Source: Imbricaverruca yamaguchii
Taxonomy: Eukaryota > Arthropoda > Thecostraca > Neoverrucidae
NCBI GenBank assembly: GCA_034440575.1
Contig: JAOTOL010001551.1
Coordinates: forward strand, 571,001 to 635,000
Length of the DNA: 64,000 nt
Reading direction: 5' to 3'
A program made the position numbers and the translations under genes. Shown in pieces: positions 1-10,209 of the stretch (the first letter of the stretch is position 1; every line of letters begins with the position of its first letter). The notes beneath the pieces were generated by a model that was given only the letters and a program-made list of their open reading frames with translations, did no database searches and was not told where the DNA came from.

Positions 1-434
1 GGATTCAAAATATAATTAATTGTTATAATATAATTGTTAGGAGCCTTCCCAGCATTCGACAGTCTTTCTAGCTCCAAAGACTTTCTAGCTCTGAAGTGAG
101 CCCTTAGCCCTTGCTGGGCATGATTCTGGCTCAGTAGAGCGTGCCAGTAGCATCCGCTTCTGTCATTCGTGTCTTTATTCGAACAAATATTAAAAGCAGT
201 TCAGGAGAACATTGTGATGGAAGTTGGTAGATATCAAAATGATAGAACAGACTTCACTATGACTGAGCAATTTAAATATTAAAGTGGTGCACTACAACAT
301 CGAACGCTGCTCCAGCCACCACTACCAATATCGTGCGCCGAAGGTGAACATGTACCATCCAGCCCGTGCTCAGATGCCTTCACTGGTATGGACACATGAA
401 GTGGGACTCGCGTGCCGTTTGGCCCGCCCCCCCT
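1..434. other. Unassigned sequence, left edge
   Basis: No gene, RNA or repeat could be supported. The first 280 bases are AT-rich and ordinary. Base composition changes sharply near position 420, where long C, T and G runs begin. Confidence 0.5.
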
Positions 435-953
435 TTTTGGAAAGGGCTGGCAATAAGCCGGTTCCCAATTCCACTTTTTTTAAAGAAACTTCCCCCCCCC
501 ATTTTTTCCCCCTTTGTTTGGTTTTTTATAAACCCCGTTGGGTTGGTTTAGAAAGAACAAAAAAAAACCTTGGGGGCCCCACCCACCCCAAAGGTTGGGG
601 GGTTCGCCCCCCCACCTTTCCGTTTTGCCCCCAAAGTCTTGCGGTTTCTTCCTGTTGCTCCTCATCCAACAACAACCACACCAAAATTACCCCCCAACCC
701 CAACCATTAACCTCCACCCCCACCACTCCCCCGTTCCTTGCTTTCCAAAGCAAAAAGAGCGTTTTTTAGAACGGGAAAAGGGATAGGGGAGGGAGGGGGT
801 GGGGTTCCCCCTCACCCCTCTTCCTCCCCCCACCATATTTGGCAAAAACCCACCCCCCAACAAAAGAACCACCCCAAAAAAAAAAAAAAAAAAACACAAA
901 CAAAAAATTAAGTGTTCAATGGCCGTGGAGAAAAGAGAGATAAAAAAAAAAAA
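435..953 (+). repeat. Homopolymer-smeared copy of the inverted-repeat arm (segment B)
   Basis: Read on the plus strand, this stretch aligns base for base over several hundred positions with the reverse complement of about 3884-4400. Many bases are replaced by a copy of a neighbouring base, so the text becomes strings of C, G, T and A. Anchors that survive in order are CCGGTTC, a TTTTTT run, TTTCCC, GTTTGG, CCCCAAGG-like, CCGTTTT, GCGGTTT, CTCATC, AGAGCG and GTGTT before TAAGAGCC. Long open frames here are meaningless. The pattern looks like dephased low-quality base calls rather than evolution, because length is conserved while identity collapses toward neighbouring bases. Confidence 0.7.
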
Positions 954-1133
954 AATAAGAGCCTTAACAAATTTTAACCCAGATAATAAAATAGTCGCAG
1001 CCACTCGAACCATCTCGATACAACTGCAAAATCAGCCGTCGCGTTTCCGCGCATTCATTTATTTATGGTGACTGGTAGGATCGCCAATGACTGAACACTG
1101 GATATGACTGTGACTGAACACTGAACACTAGAC
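954..1133 (+). repeat. Inverted-repeat arm, segment A (left)
   Basis: From ATAAGAGCCTTAACAAAT to CTGAACACTGAACAC, this is nearly identical to the reverse complement of 3712-3883. Differences are single bases and small indels, for example GCATTCATT against GCTTCATT. With segment B upstream it forms the left arm of a large inverted repeat. No coding potential is evident. Confidence 0.9.
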
Positions 1134-1135
1134 AG

Positions 1136-1375
1136 GTTCACATTTCAACCTGTTTCGAAGATAACTTCATCTCGCAATTTTTCCCATTATTTGGTTCATT
1201 TGAGGTCCATTGGTGTTGGTTTTAGCAGGATCGATCAATATCTTGGGGTGCCGCGTCGACCCTAAAGTTTGCATGTTCGGACTTCCAAATCGATCTTTTT
1301 TTGGTCGCAAATCCAGCGGTTTTCCACTTTGGTATCTCATCATCAGGCAACATTCTGCAGACTTACCAACTTGCG
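1136..1375 (+). repeat. Second, clean partial copy of segment B
   Basis: Immediately after segment A, starting at TTCACATTTCAACCTG, the sequence restarts segment B. It can be read alongside the reverse complement of about 4160-4382 (TTGGTTCATTT, TTGGTGTTGGTTTTAGCAGG, GCAACATTCTGCAGACTTAC). The left side therefore has the order B-A-B, a partial head-to-tail dimer, whereas the right side has a single inverted B-A. Homology ends near 1375. Confidence 0.85.
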
Positions 1376-2118
1376 ACGTCACTGTCACCATGTGGTGCAA
1401 ATTATGATGTATGAAGAAGTCCGTCCTTAGTATGGCCAAGGAAGTCTTCAGAGTTGGCCGTACTTAGATACTTTTTGACCATTTTTGTAAGGCTTGAGGT
1501 GATGGAGAGTGCTGAATGGGTGGGAATGGACAGATGAGATCGCCATGATGCCACATCATCCTGAAAATGATGACTCCAAAATTAGCTCAAAAATCATCCC
1601 TGAAAAGATTTTCCCTGACCCACGAAGAAATTATCACAAGATGCTTTGCAAAATATGCCATATGTTGGAGAACCTGGGCCAGTATTTCAAGGTACCATCC
1701 CAGGTTCGTCAACTCTTCCTACCCTGCTTTTGTCAACCTGCGACGTTTTTATGGTGATGGACGCTCACTGAAAATCCAGTTATGAAACACTTGAAACATA
1801 AAAGCCTCAAAAGTGCTCTGTCAATGCCAAGCCAAAGGAACGGCTGTTGCTGGATGGAACTTCACACAACAGGGGCTGATGCTCGTTTTCCATTAATAAC
1901 TAACCTACTCGATTTTTGACAGGTGAATTTCTAGCCACTCATGAGCTTGAAAGATTTGTTTATAACATTTTGGTATGTCCATAAAATTACCTTACACCGC
2001 ATTGGCTTTCACCGCTCCCCTTCCCTTCCCACCTTCCAAATGCTACCTATGCATTCTTAACACTGGATCATATGGGTGACGTTGTTCATTATGAGGTCCC
2101 CCTCCCCAGCATAATGTA
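1376..2118. other. Unassigned spacer inside the inverted repeat
   Basis: Non-repetitive, moderately AT-rich sequence. The open frames of 72-82 codons around 1509-1785 have no recognisable motif. Nothing further can be supported. Confidence 0.4.
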
Positions 2119-2120
2119 AT

Positions 2121-2169
2121 TAACAGACAATTCCTTTGTTGTTAGAGACACCAAAGGAATTGTCTGTTA
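2121..2169. repeat. Perfect 18-bp stem hairpin
   Basis: TAACAGACAATTCCTTTG (2121-2138) is the exact reverse complement of 2152-2169, with a 13-nt loop. It overlaps the start of the coding remnant that follows. It could be a miniature element end, a transcript hairpin or chance local inversion; the sequence does not decide. Confidence 0.9.
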
Positions 2170-2762
2170 TGGAGCCAATCAGCGCAAGATGTGGGAAGAA
2201 ACTGGTCAGCGCAGAGCCTCCTCCAGGCGCTGAAAAAGACAAATCCAAGAGACTCAGAAAGGACACTGAGAAGTTCTTGGTGGGCCAACCAAGACCATCA
2301 ATCACAGGGTCTCAGTTGCCCACAGTAAGGCAAGTGCTACAGTTCTTGTTTCACGTGAAAGAGAGTGAAGGTGGAGGGCAAAAGTGAAGCATGCAGGATC
2401 ACAGTGGAGAATGTGCTCCTTTTTTTAAGTGGCCCGTATCAGGCCCATGCGGCCATACAACTGCCAGCAGAGGCTCGAGTTACTTTTCACGGAGTGGCGG
2501 AAACTCGAGAAGAATACAAGGCGATCAAACCCACAGGGCAAGAGAAGGCTTTTTTGTAGAGAAGTTGGACCAACTCTGGGACATTGGAGCTCCTGATGCT
2601 CTGGAGGATATCAGGAGGAACCGCGTGCTGACCGCTCAGACCAGAGCTGAAGATGAAGCCCTCTATGGAGACCAGAAGGGTCCTAGGCAGTTTCGGATGA
2701 TTGGGCAAGACAAGATCTATGCTGGTAAGGCACATTTGCGGGCAGGAGGAAAGAGGCAGTGA
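2136..2762 (+). pseudogene. Frameshifted remnant of an uncharacterised arthropod-type protein
   Basis: Three overlapping open segments in alternating frames read as one protein of about 200 residues. The first (from 2136) carries a lysine/arginine-rich stretch and then LPTVRQVLQFLFHVKE. The second (2365-2559) gives VENVLLFLSGPYQAH and an EYKAIKPTG stretch. The third returns to the first frame and gives FVEKLDQLWDIGAPDALEDI followed by a basic tail ending near 2760. From memory, uncharacterised arthropod proteins show the same order: an LPTxRQVL block, a charged middle block, then FxxxLDxLFDIAHxDAL. I do not know their function and no name is given. Two frame changes are needed, one near 2365-2390 and one near the T6 run at about 2551, so it is either a pseudogene or a gene with homopolymer sequencing errors. 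The 5' limit is uncertain. Confidence 0.5.
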
Positions 2763-3575
2763 GGCAGTGAGGCCGCCCGGGGTCACTATTGAAGGTATGT
2801 CTGAGACTGACTGTCTGAAACCGCTGTATAACTGTTGAGATGTAATCGTTTGAGATAGGAGTTAGTATGTTGAAGGTCGATCTGTACAAGTTGAAGATTG
2901 TGTGTGAACGTTAGCAAGAGATTGAGATGGTGTCAGGCTGGGTTTGTATGAAGACTTGGATGCATACATGTTTGAATCAGAGATCTGAGATGGGGACTCA
3001 GGAGTTATTGAAATTATAACCTGGTTCAGAAAATCGCGAACGTCGAGGCCCATAGTCTATTCACATGCCTAATAGTTTACGTCAGACAAAGTGGGAAAGG
3101 TCTGAAAAAAAGCTCTGGGGGAGCAAAACTTCATTACAGATGTGCATGAGACTGCGGGCGACGCCGCGTCTCCGTGGTCGGCGGCTTGAGGAGGAGGATT
3201 TGCCCGTAAGTATGCCTGGATGCGAGCACGCGACTGTCGGATCTCGTTGACGAGACCTCATGGCTCCTTTTTAGTTGATCGGTCCGTCCACGTACGCCTG
3301 GCTGAAGCGGCCGCCACAGCAGTGGTGCGAGGACGACGACTACGTGAAATTCGGAGAACTTTGTCCGTGAGGTCAAAGTCACAAATGAATCTAGCCGAGC
3401 GGGGGATCAGCATGCTGAAGGAGTTCGCTGGAATGGTCGGCGACGAGTCCCAGTTCCAGTGGCTCTTGCAAGCTGTTGAGAGCCACAGAGCGAGATTACC
3501 GAAGTAGCAAAGCTGCCATGAACGTGAAAAGCAATAGGTCTCGTCTCTGCATGACGGCAACACTGGGGCTTGACC
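2763..3575. other. Unassigned sequence
   Basis: No repeat or conserved protein is visible. Open frames of about 100 codons occur on both strands between 3134 and 3580, but they overlap one another and show no motif. They may be downstream sequence of the 2136-2762 remnant. Confidence 0.4.
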
Positions 3576-3643
3576 CACCGCTCGATGTGATTTGTTATCT
3601 CGATGTGATTTGTTAACACGATGTGATAAGTTATTTGTTATCT
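3576..3643 (+). repeat. Short tandem repeat, about 20-bp unit
   Basis: The phrase CTCGATGTGATTTGTTATCT occurs twice, followed by a degenerate third copy (ACACGATGTGATAAGTTATT). About three copies in all. Confidence 0.8.
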
Positions 3644-3711
3644 ACTTTCATGTTCGTTTAAATTCGCCTGCAATTGTTTCGCCTATTGTCGAGCGCTCAT
3701 TGATGCTCAAG

Positions 3712-3883
3712 GTGTTCAGTATTCAGTCACAGTCATATCCAGTGTTCAGTCATTGGCGATCCTACCAGTTACCATAAATAAATGAAGCGCGGAAACGCGA
3801 CGGCTGATTTTGCAGTTGTATCGAGATGGTTCAGTGGCTGCGACTATTATATTATCTGGGTTAAAATTTGTTAAGGCTCTTAT
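3712..3883 (-). repeat. Inverted-repeat arm, segment A (right)
   Basis: Reverse-complement partner of 954-1133, nearly identical over about 170 bp. It is followed on the plus strand by the inverted segment B. Confidence 0.9.
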
Positions 3884-4400
3884 CGAGTGTTATTATGTTG
3901 GAAATCACCTCAATTCACTGCCAGGGTACAGTAAACACCTGATCTGAGTGTGAGTTATCTACTTACTGACTTGAAAGCGTCATTTCGCAGGGCGTATGAC
4001 TTGGCAAAAATCTGGTGCAAGGGAAGATCAGGGTGACGGCAACCATACCGTCACTGACCCATATCCAGTTCCTCGCTAGAAAACGCGCTCTTTGGGCTGC
4101 AAATAACGATGCACTGGAGACATGTCGAGGTAGAAAGTTACTGGATGCGCTGGTAGGTAAGTCTGCAGAATGTTGCCTGACGATGAGATGCCAGAGTAGA
4201 AAAACCGCTAGACTTGCGGGCAAAAACGGCAAGTTGGTCCGAACACCCAAACCTTGGGGTCGATGCGGCACCCTAAGATATTGATCGATCCTGCTAAAAC
4301 CAACACCAATGGACTTAAATGAACCAAACAATGGGAAAATATGCGAGATGAAGCTATCTTCGAAAAAAGTTGAAATGTGAACCGGTGCATGCAGCATCAT
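3884..4400 (-). repeat. Inverted-repeat arm, segment B (right, clean copy)
   Basis: Read on the minus strand, this matches the clean partial copy at 1136-1375 with high similarity, and the smeared copy at 435-953 over its whole length. It is the only full-length readable version of segment B in the window. The two open frames inside it (4015-4284 plus, 3963-4400 minus) are not preserved in the other copies, so coding is unlikely. Confidence 0.85.
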
Positions 4401-4589
4401 TCAGGTGTATACCAGCTTCAGTCTGTGTGTTGCACCAGCTACTAGATCACTCCCAAATGCAGCCGAAATGGCACTCAAGGTCCCGCGTTCCGTGTTGTGA
4501 GCCTGCAGGTGCAGCCAGAACATCAGCGAGTGCCAACGAAACCCAGGAGAGGTGGCGCTGCATCCACGCAAAGAACATGCACGCACGCA

Positions 4590-4656
4590 CACACGCACAC
4601 ACAGAGTTGCATACACTTACATACAAAGAACAACATGCACATACGCACATACACAT

Positions 4657-4727
<71 letters not shown>

Positions 4728-4745
4728 ACACAGCACACACACACC
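4590..4745. repeat. (CA)n microsatellite
   Basis: Imperfect CA repeats from about 4590 become pure from about 4656 to 4727. They generate spurious histidine/threonine and cysteine/valine frames on the two strands. Confidence 0.98.
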
Positions 4746-4755
4746 ACCAACCACA

Positions 4756-4906
4756 GGGGGGGGGGGTGGGGGGATGGGGGATGGGTGGGGCAACAACCGG
4801 CCTCGGCTCCAGGGTCGCCCGACGCCCCACCCCACCCCCCCCCCCCCCCCCCGCCAAACAGGAAAAAGGGGCCCTACCCCGATTATACATATTGTGCTTA
4901 AACAAC

Positions 4907-4945
<39 letters not shown>
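4756..4945. repeat. G, C and A homopolymer runs after the CA repeat
   Basis: A G12-type run, a C18-type run near 4835-4852 and an A run of about 35 (4909-4944) are separated by G- and C-smeared sequence. The texture matches the suspect stretch at 435-953, and the sequence here should be treated as unreliable. Confidence 0.8.
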
Positions 4946-4959
4946 ACCCCCCCACCACA

Positions 4960-5475
4960 GTTGCATACACGAATGTTATTCGTGTTTCTGGTATGTCTGA
5001 CCGAGCTGCAGTTGTCGGCCGTGCCGTCGCGATGTGCCCAGAATGCAGTCCGTGCTGCCGCTATGTGCCTGCTTCCGCCGAACGTCCACTCCGGTGGCCG
5101 ACACTCCCCCACCCCCACCCTGTTTGTTTGCCGCCCCTCCCCGTCGGGGGTCATTCATTCGGCCGTCCATTCACCTGTTGAGCGATCTCGCGCCGCAGAC
5201 AATTGTGGCGCGCTTCCGGCGCGGCGCGGCGAGATGCGGCGCGGGGTCATGCATGGCCGGTGGAGGGTGCCGAGTGGTCCGGGGCGGCCGTCGGCGCGGC
5301 TGCGGCTCCCCCGCGCCGGCTGCCCACGTGCCGCCGACTGGAACACAGTGGAGCCCGGGGAAACCACGACGGGCTGGGTAGCGGGTCCCCGGGACCACAG
5401 TCCGGGCAGGGTAATGGGTCTCCGGGACCACAGACCAGAGCAGGGTAGTGGGGCCCGGGACCACAGACCAGGTTA
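4960..5475. other. GC-rich segment ending in a 36-bp-type tandem repeat
   Basis: CpG-dense sequence between about 5160 and 5350. About three copies of a unit with GGGACCACAG(A/T)CC and GGGTAGTGGG phrases lie at 5378-5475. Open frames on both strands are explained by GC content. A promoter-associated island is possible but not shown. Confidence 0.5.
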
Positions 5476-5996
5476 TGGTAGTAGATCATTTTAGTATAAT
5501 ATAAATATTTAAATCAGCAATATCAAAATGTCAAATCAATTATATATTATTCCCCAAACATAAGCAATAAAAAATAACGCAGACATCGTGCATGGTCACT
5601 GACTGAAGTTTTTCTGATACACTATTCCGCATAAAATTCCAATCACACCAGTTGGGAATTGCGAAAGTTTGAAAGTCCGTTTGTCTTTTGGTGTGTTGAC
5701 GTGTTCGACTCGGTAAGCCGAGTCGGTACGTTTGCTGGTGGGATAGTTAACCGCCCGGGTATTCAGCATTCCTCTTCTTTCTGCCGGCACAGTATACCTG
5801 GTGGAGCGAGACGTGGACCTCGCAGCCGCCTGATTCCTTCGGACACACTGTGCCGCATCACACGACGATCCCATGAGCGGCGGCGGAGACCGTGCCGCCG
5901 CACACGAGCAAAACTCGAGCGACTGCAATGCGTGAACACGTACGGAACCTGCCCGGCACCCGGGCCCAGTTGACGATTGAAAGCCGCGAAATGGCG
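5476..5996. other. Unassigned sequence
   Basis: An AT-rich stretch (5476-5660) gives way to mixed sequence. Nothing recognisable. Confidence 0.4.
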
Positions 5997-6270
5997 GTGC
6001 TTGGATCAGGTGCTGGGCAATGGTGTTCCTGGAATGAAGAGCTGGATAGTTGTGCTCCGGAAACCATGAGCTTTGGAATGGTATATTATGATCAGGATCT
6101 GGGCAATGATGGTTCTTCGACCAGGAGCCGGAGCAATGTTATACCAGTGAGCATGATATGAACAATGATGGTTCTTGGATCAGGAGCTGGAGCAGTGGTT
6201 CTCCCGGGAACAATAGCTGGGCAGTTGTGCTCCTGGGATCGGAAACTGGTCAATGGTGGACCTGGAATCA
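5997..6270 (+). repeat. Degenerate GGATCAGGAGCTGGGCAATG-type minisatellite
   Basis: Phrases of the form GATCAGGAGCTGGAGCAATG followed by GTTCTCCTGG recur about every 30-65 bp with heavy divergence. This is an old tandem array. Confidence 0.55.
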
Positions 6271-6712
6271 ACCGGTGTTAGTTCAAGTACTGCATCCCAA
6301 CATTAACGCTATGTGTGACAATAATGAAAGTGACGATGGTGGCGGTGGTGGTGTAATAATGCGTTGATACATGATGATGCGGATGAGACATGCTGGTGTG
6401 CAGGGAAGATGTTGGGGGCTTGCACGTCAAAGGTGTCTGACCATGCGTGTTCGTCATTGCACTGACTACGAATATCAGCTTCGTATCATGCGCACCTACA
6501 TTGGGATATCGTGTAAGCACGCCCATCAGAACTGGCTGCGACATGCCATACATTTCCTCGAAACAGGATATAGGCTGGTCCGATACGCAGCATTAAATAC
6601 TTGGAGTCCTGCATTTCGCTATCTATGGAAAACTCGATTCTGAGGTTTCGGGGACTACCTTTGTCCATTTCCTGATCACGGGACCATTCAACACTGTCAG
6701 GGTCCTGGTTCC
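6271..6712. other. Unassigned sequence
   Basis: Includes short GATGATG-type repeats near 6330-6385 and a 90-codon open frame (6371-6643) with no recognisable motif. Confidence 0.4.
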
Positions 6713-6766
6713 CAGAGGCAGATGCAGGTTCAGGATCAGGGTCAGGATCAGGATCGTGATGGGGGC
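6713..6766 (+). repeat. (CAGGAT)n short repeat
   Basis: Successive GGTTCAGGATCAGGGTCAGG-type hexamers over about 50 bp. Confidence 0.8.
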
Positions 6767-6846
6767 CTGAGCTGCAGACGGACCTCAGATGAAGTGGAAA
6801 TTACTTCGAGGCAAGTTAAACATCTCAGTGGCGCCACATGGTATTA

Positions 6847-7033
6847 GCAGACGTTCACTCCAAGTCCTGCGGTGTTAGCAAATGCTCACTCGAACTCTGC
6901 AGTGTCAGCAGACGTTCACTCGAGCTCTACATTGTCAGCAGACGCTCACTCGAGCCCTACAACGTCAGGAAATGGTCACTCGAGCTCTACATCGTCAGCA
7001 GACGCTCACTCGAGCTCTGCGGTGTCAGCAGAC
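6847..7033 (+). repeat. 30-bp minisatellite, about 6 copies
   Basis: The unit contains GTCAGCAGACG, TTCACTCGAGC and a CTACA spacer, repeating every 30 bp. Because 30 is a multiple of three, all three plus-strand frames stay open with decapeptide repeats (for example SRRSLELYIV), which produces spurious frames of about 90-100 codons. Confidence 0.9.
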
Positions 7034-7355
7034 GAACGGCGGAACCGCGACGACGACGCACACCCAGAGCGGGCCGAGAGCGAGCTACGAGCGCTGCTTT
7101 GCATATCTGACGGGAAACTTGTCGGCGCAGCAACGGCCGTGTGCCGTGCCGGCAGAGTTTAGGCTTATATATTGCCGCGCCAAGTCGTAAATCGGCGCGA
7201 TCGTCGGCCGTCGCACCAGTCATCGCGTGTCCGGCGGACGGGCCGGCGGCGGAGCGTCCGCCGGCTCCTCTGCAGAGAGCGCCGGTTCCTCTGCAGAGAG
7301 CCGCGCCTCGCCCGCCGCGCGATCGAGCCGAGCACCGCCGCTCGGCTGCAAGTTA
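7034..7355. other. GC/CpG-rich segment
   Basis: Dense CpG with a short direct repeat (CCTCTGCAGAGAGCGCCGG-like, two copies near 7267-7300). No protein motif is visible. Confidence 0.5.
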
Positions 7356-7369
7356 AACGGCCCGGCTGC

Positions 7370-7793
7370 CGATGATCACCTGGTGATCAGCTGGCGACTG
7401 CTGGTGATTAGCTGGTGATGAACTACTGGTGACTGCTGGTGATCGTTTGGTGATTAACTGGTGACTGCTGGTGATTAGCTGGTGAGCAGCTGATGGCTGC
7501 TGGTGATGAACTATTAGTGACTGGTGGCGATCAGCTGGTGATTCACTGGTGACTGCTGTTGATTAACTATTGGTAGCTGCTGGTGATCACTTGGTGATCA
7601 GTTGGTAGCTAGCTGGTGATCAGCTGGTGAGAAGCTTGTGACTGCTGGTAATAAGCTGTTTGTAGTTGCTGGTGATTAATTGGTGATAAGTTGGCGATCA
7701 GCTGGTGACGCCTGGTGACCAGCCAGTGCTCAGTTGATGGTCAGCTGTTGGTGATGGCTGGTGATTAGGTAGTGATCGGCTGGTGGCAGCCGA
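7370..7793 (+). repeat. Degenerate CTGGTGAT(N)AGCTGGTGA array
   Basis: Short phrases GCTGGTGAT, AGCTGGTGA and GGTGATCA recur every 10-25 bp across 420 bp. A local palindrome TGATCACC-T-GGTGATCA sits at its left end (about 7374). Confidence 0.85.
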
Positions 7794-8520
7794 CTATAAA
7801 CGTAATCATAAAATATCTTAGGGAATGCCAAAGTAGCAAAATGACAAAATAGCTTCAAAAGCACACCACAAACATGAGCATGACTTCATGATTTGCAGAA
7901 AAAGACTTGGCCGGTGTGCGCGGCTTTTGTGACAGTTCCGTTTGAACTTGACCCGGGATGTCACCAAATATTAGTCGCAGGGCTACGTATTCTGGGAGAG
8001 CATGGTGTCCACCCATCAGTGGTCACTGCTGAGTCCAGCCGGGTCAACTGCCGCCGGGTCAACTGCCGCCGGCGCTCAGTCGCAGTAGCGATCGCCAGAC
8101 TACGGCCCTGCCTGGACAGCAGCTGATGCGACACCTTCGTTCGCAGGTGTTTGACAGTACTGCTGACGCAAATAATACTGTCATAATAGTCTAGTTAATA
8201 ATTCATAAGTTATCTTCATATATGACTTCATGATTTGCGTTCTTGAGAAAGCATGCGACAGGTCTTCGACCGGCTCAGCGGCTGATGCTGTGGATGATTT
8301 CCACCCGAACGGCTAATTGGCAAAATTTCGATTGGCAGTGAACTAATACACTCCGCGCCGGTCTCTGTGGGGGCCGAGTCTCCGCACAGCACCATGCGCA
8401 TTCAGCGCGTCTCCATCCTTGATTTCGTTGTGTTTCCATCGCAACGTGTACAAGGACACCACAAGTGGTTGCATTCTTCGCTACGAAAATGGTGCACTAT
8501 TCCTAGTGCAGCAATTATTT
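7794..8520. other. Unassigned sequence
   Basis: Ordinary sequence. The phrase ATGACTTCATGATTTGC occurs twice (near 7880 and 8222). A short direct duplication (GGGTCAACTGCCGCCGG) is at about 8041-8072. Confidence 0.4.
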
Positions 8521-8960
8521 CAGATGTCGGTCGGTAGCCATCCGAGTGGACATCAAACTACTCGACAATGGGATCGTTGGGCAGTCAGCTCCGGATTGCA
8601 ACGTCAGCTCCAGCGCCAGCACCAGCACCAGCGCCAGCACAGGCGCATGGTGCACGGATGCTCCGAGTCTGACGAAGCACAGTCACTTCCGGGCCCACCC
8701 CTCCACCATAATCGTGCAATTTCCTGCCTGCGCCGGCGCCCGTCAACTTCCGACGCGACCCACGCCGCCGCCGCTCTTTAAAGCCTGCAGCCGGGCCGGA
8801 AGCGCGTGGCGAACGGCGCGGCGGCCGTTTGTTGCACTTGGCTGCAGACTCTCAGACGGCCCAGCCTCCCGGAACGGCGGCCACCGACCGGCTTCCGGTG
8901 CGGCTCCGCTGCCGGACACTGGCGCCGCTGCGTCCGCGCGACACGCGCCGCGCCGACATC
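8521..8960. other. GC-rich segment with (CCAGCA)n run
   Basis: CAGCGCCAGCACCAGCACC-type hexamers at about 8605-8645, then CpG-rich sequence leading into the 16-bp array. No supported gene. Confidence 0.5.
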
Positions 8961-9190
8961 GTCAGCACACGGATACGTCAGCGCACGGATACGTCAGCAC
9001 ACGGATACGTCAGCTCACGGATACGTCAGCTCACGGATACGTCAGCACACGGATACGTCAGCACACGGATACGTCAGCTCACGGATACGTCAGCACACGG
9101 ATACGTCAGCTCACGGATACGTGCGGATGCGTCGCTCACGGATACGTCGTCACGGATACGTCGCCACGGATACGTCAGCACACGGATACA
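8961..9190 (+). repeat. 16-bp minisatellite, block 1
   Basis: Tandem CACGGATACGTCAGC(A/T) units. The unit contains CGTCA, a cAMP-response-element half-site (TGACG on the other strand). Units are mostly in 16-bp register, with shortened ones near 9128-9175. Confidence 0.95.
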
Positions 9191-9282
9191 TGCGCATGAT
9201 CGCCGACCCATGGTGGTGGCACGTACGTGGGCGGGGCGTGGCGTGCTGCGTGCTCGTCGTCGCGCCGTGTCGCGAGTGTCGC

Positions 9283-9776
9283 AGCACACGGATACGTCAG
9301 CACACGGATACGTCAGCGCATGGATACGTCAGTTACGGATACGTCAGCACACGGATACGTCAGCACACAGATACGTCAGCACACGGATACGTCAGCACAC
9401 GGATACGTCAGCGCATGGATACGTCAGCGCACGGATACGTCAGCGCATGGATACGTCAGCCACGGATCGCACGGATACGTCACACACGGATACGTCAGCG
9501 CATGGATACGTGAGCTCACGGATACGTCAGCTCACAGATACGTCAGACACGGATACGTCAGCTCACGGATGCGTCAGCTCACGGATACGTCAGTTCACGG
9601 ATACGTCAGCGCATGGATACGTCAGCTCACGGATACGTCAGCTCACGGATACGTCAGCTCACGGATACGTCAGCACACGGATACGTCAGCTCACGGATAC
9701 GTCAGCGCACGGATACGTCAGCACACGGATACGTCAGCTCACGGATACGTCAGCGCACGGATACGTCAGCACACTG
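9283..9776 (+). repeat. 16-bp minisatellite, block 2
   Basis: The same unit as 8961-9190, resuming after a 92-bp unrelated GC-rich interruption, with about 30 further copies. Frequent variants are CACGG to CATGG and CACGG to CACAG, both CpG transitions. Open frames of 200-350 codons across both blocks (HGYVSTRIRQ-type) are periodicity artefacts. Confidence 0.95.
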
Positions 9777-10196
9777 ACAGTCCGTGGTTTTCACAGACGG
9801 AGTCACCTACTGAGAGACGGAGGTGGCTCTCGTCGACTGGGAGAGTGTGGCGGTCCTGGTGACACCTGTAATCGGAGGAAGTGCTGAGACCCTACTTTCC
9901 GATCAAGGAAGCCAGACTGCACTGTGAAACCGAGACTGTTCTGAGAACGTGTCTGTGAAGCGGGGACATTTCTGAAAACGTGTCTGTGAAGCGGGGACAG
10001 TCACGGCAGGAATGGAATATTGACAAACCTCACTGCACCTGTACGATTGCGAACAGTTCAGAGCTGTACCAGGCTAATGAAATACCGGGAACAAGAGGCT
10101 GAGGGAATCCTGGCCGCGACCAACAAACGAGCAGATTTCAGCACTTGTGTGAGGTCAGAGAAATCCTCCGCAACTGAACAGTGGAACTGGACAAGT
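9777..10196. other. Unassigned sequence with a 33-bp duplication
   Basis: Two adjacent copies of a unit containing CTGA(G/A)AACGTGTCTGTGAAG lie at about 9930-9995. Otherwise nothing recognisable. Confidence 0.5.
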
Positions 10197-10209
10197 ACTG
10201 AGCCGAGAC

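Noticed and set aside
435..953. Proline- and lysine-rich short genes near the left edge
   Set aside because: They read the homopolymer-smeared copy of a non-coding repeat.
4370..5494. 374-codon open frame
   Set aside because: Spans the CA microsatellite, G/C/A homopolymers and GC-rich sequence; no domain and clear composition bias.
8829..9887. 352-codon open frame (HGYVSTRIRQ repeats)
   Set aside because: Produced by the 16-bp minisatellite cycling through frames; overlapping frames are equally open.
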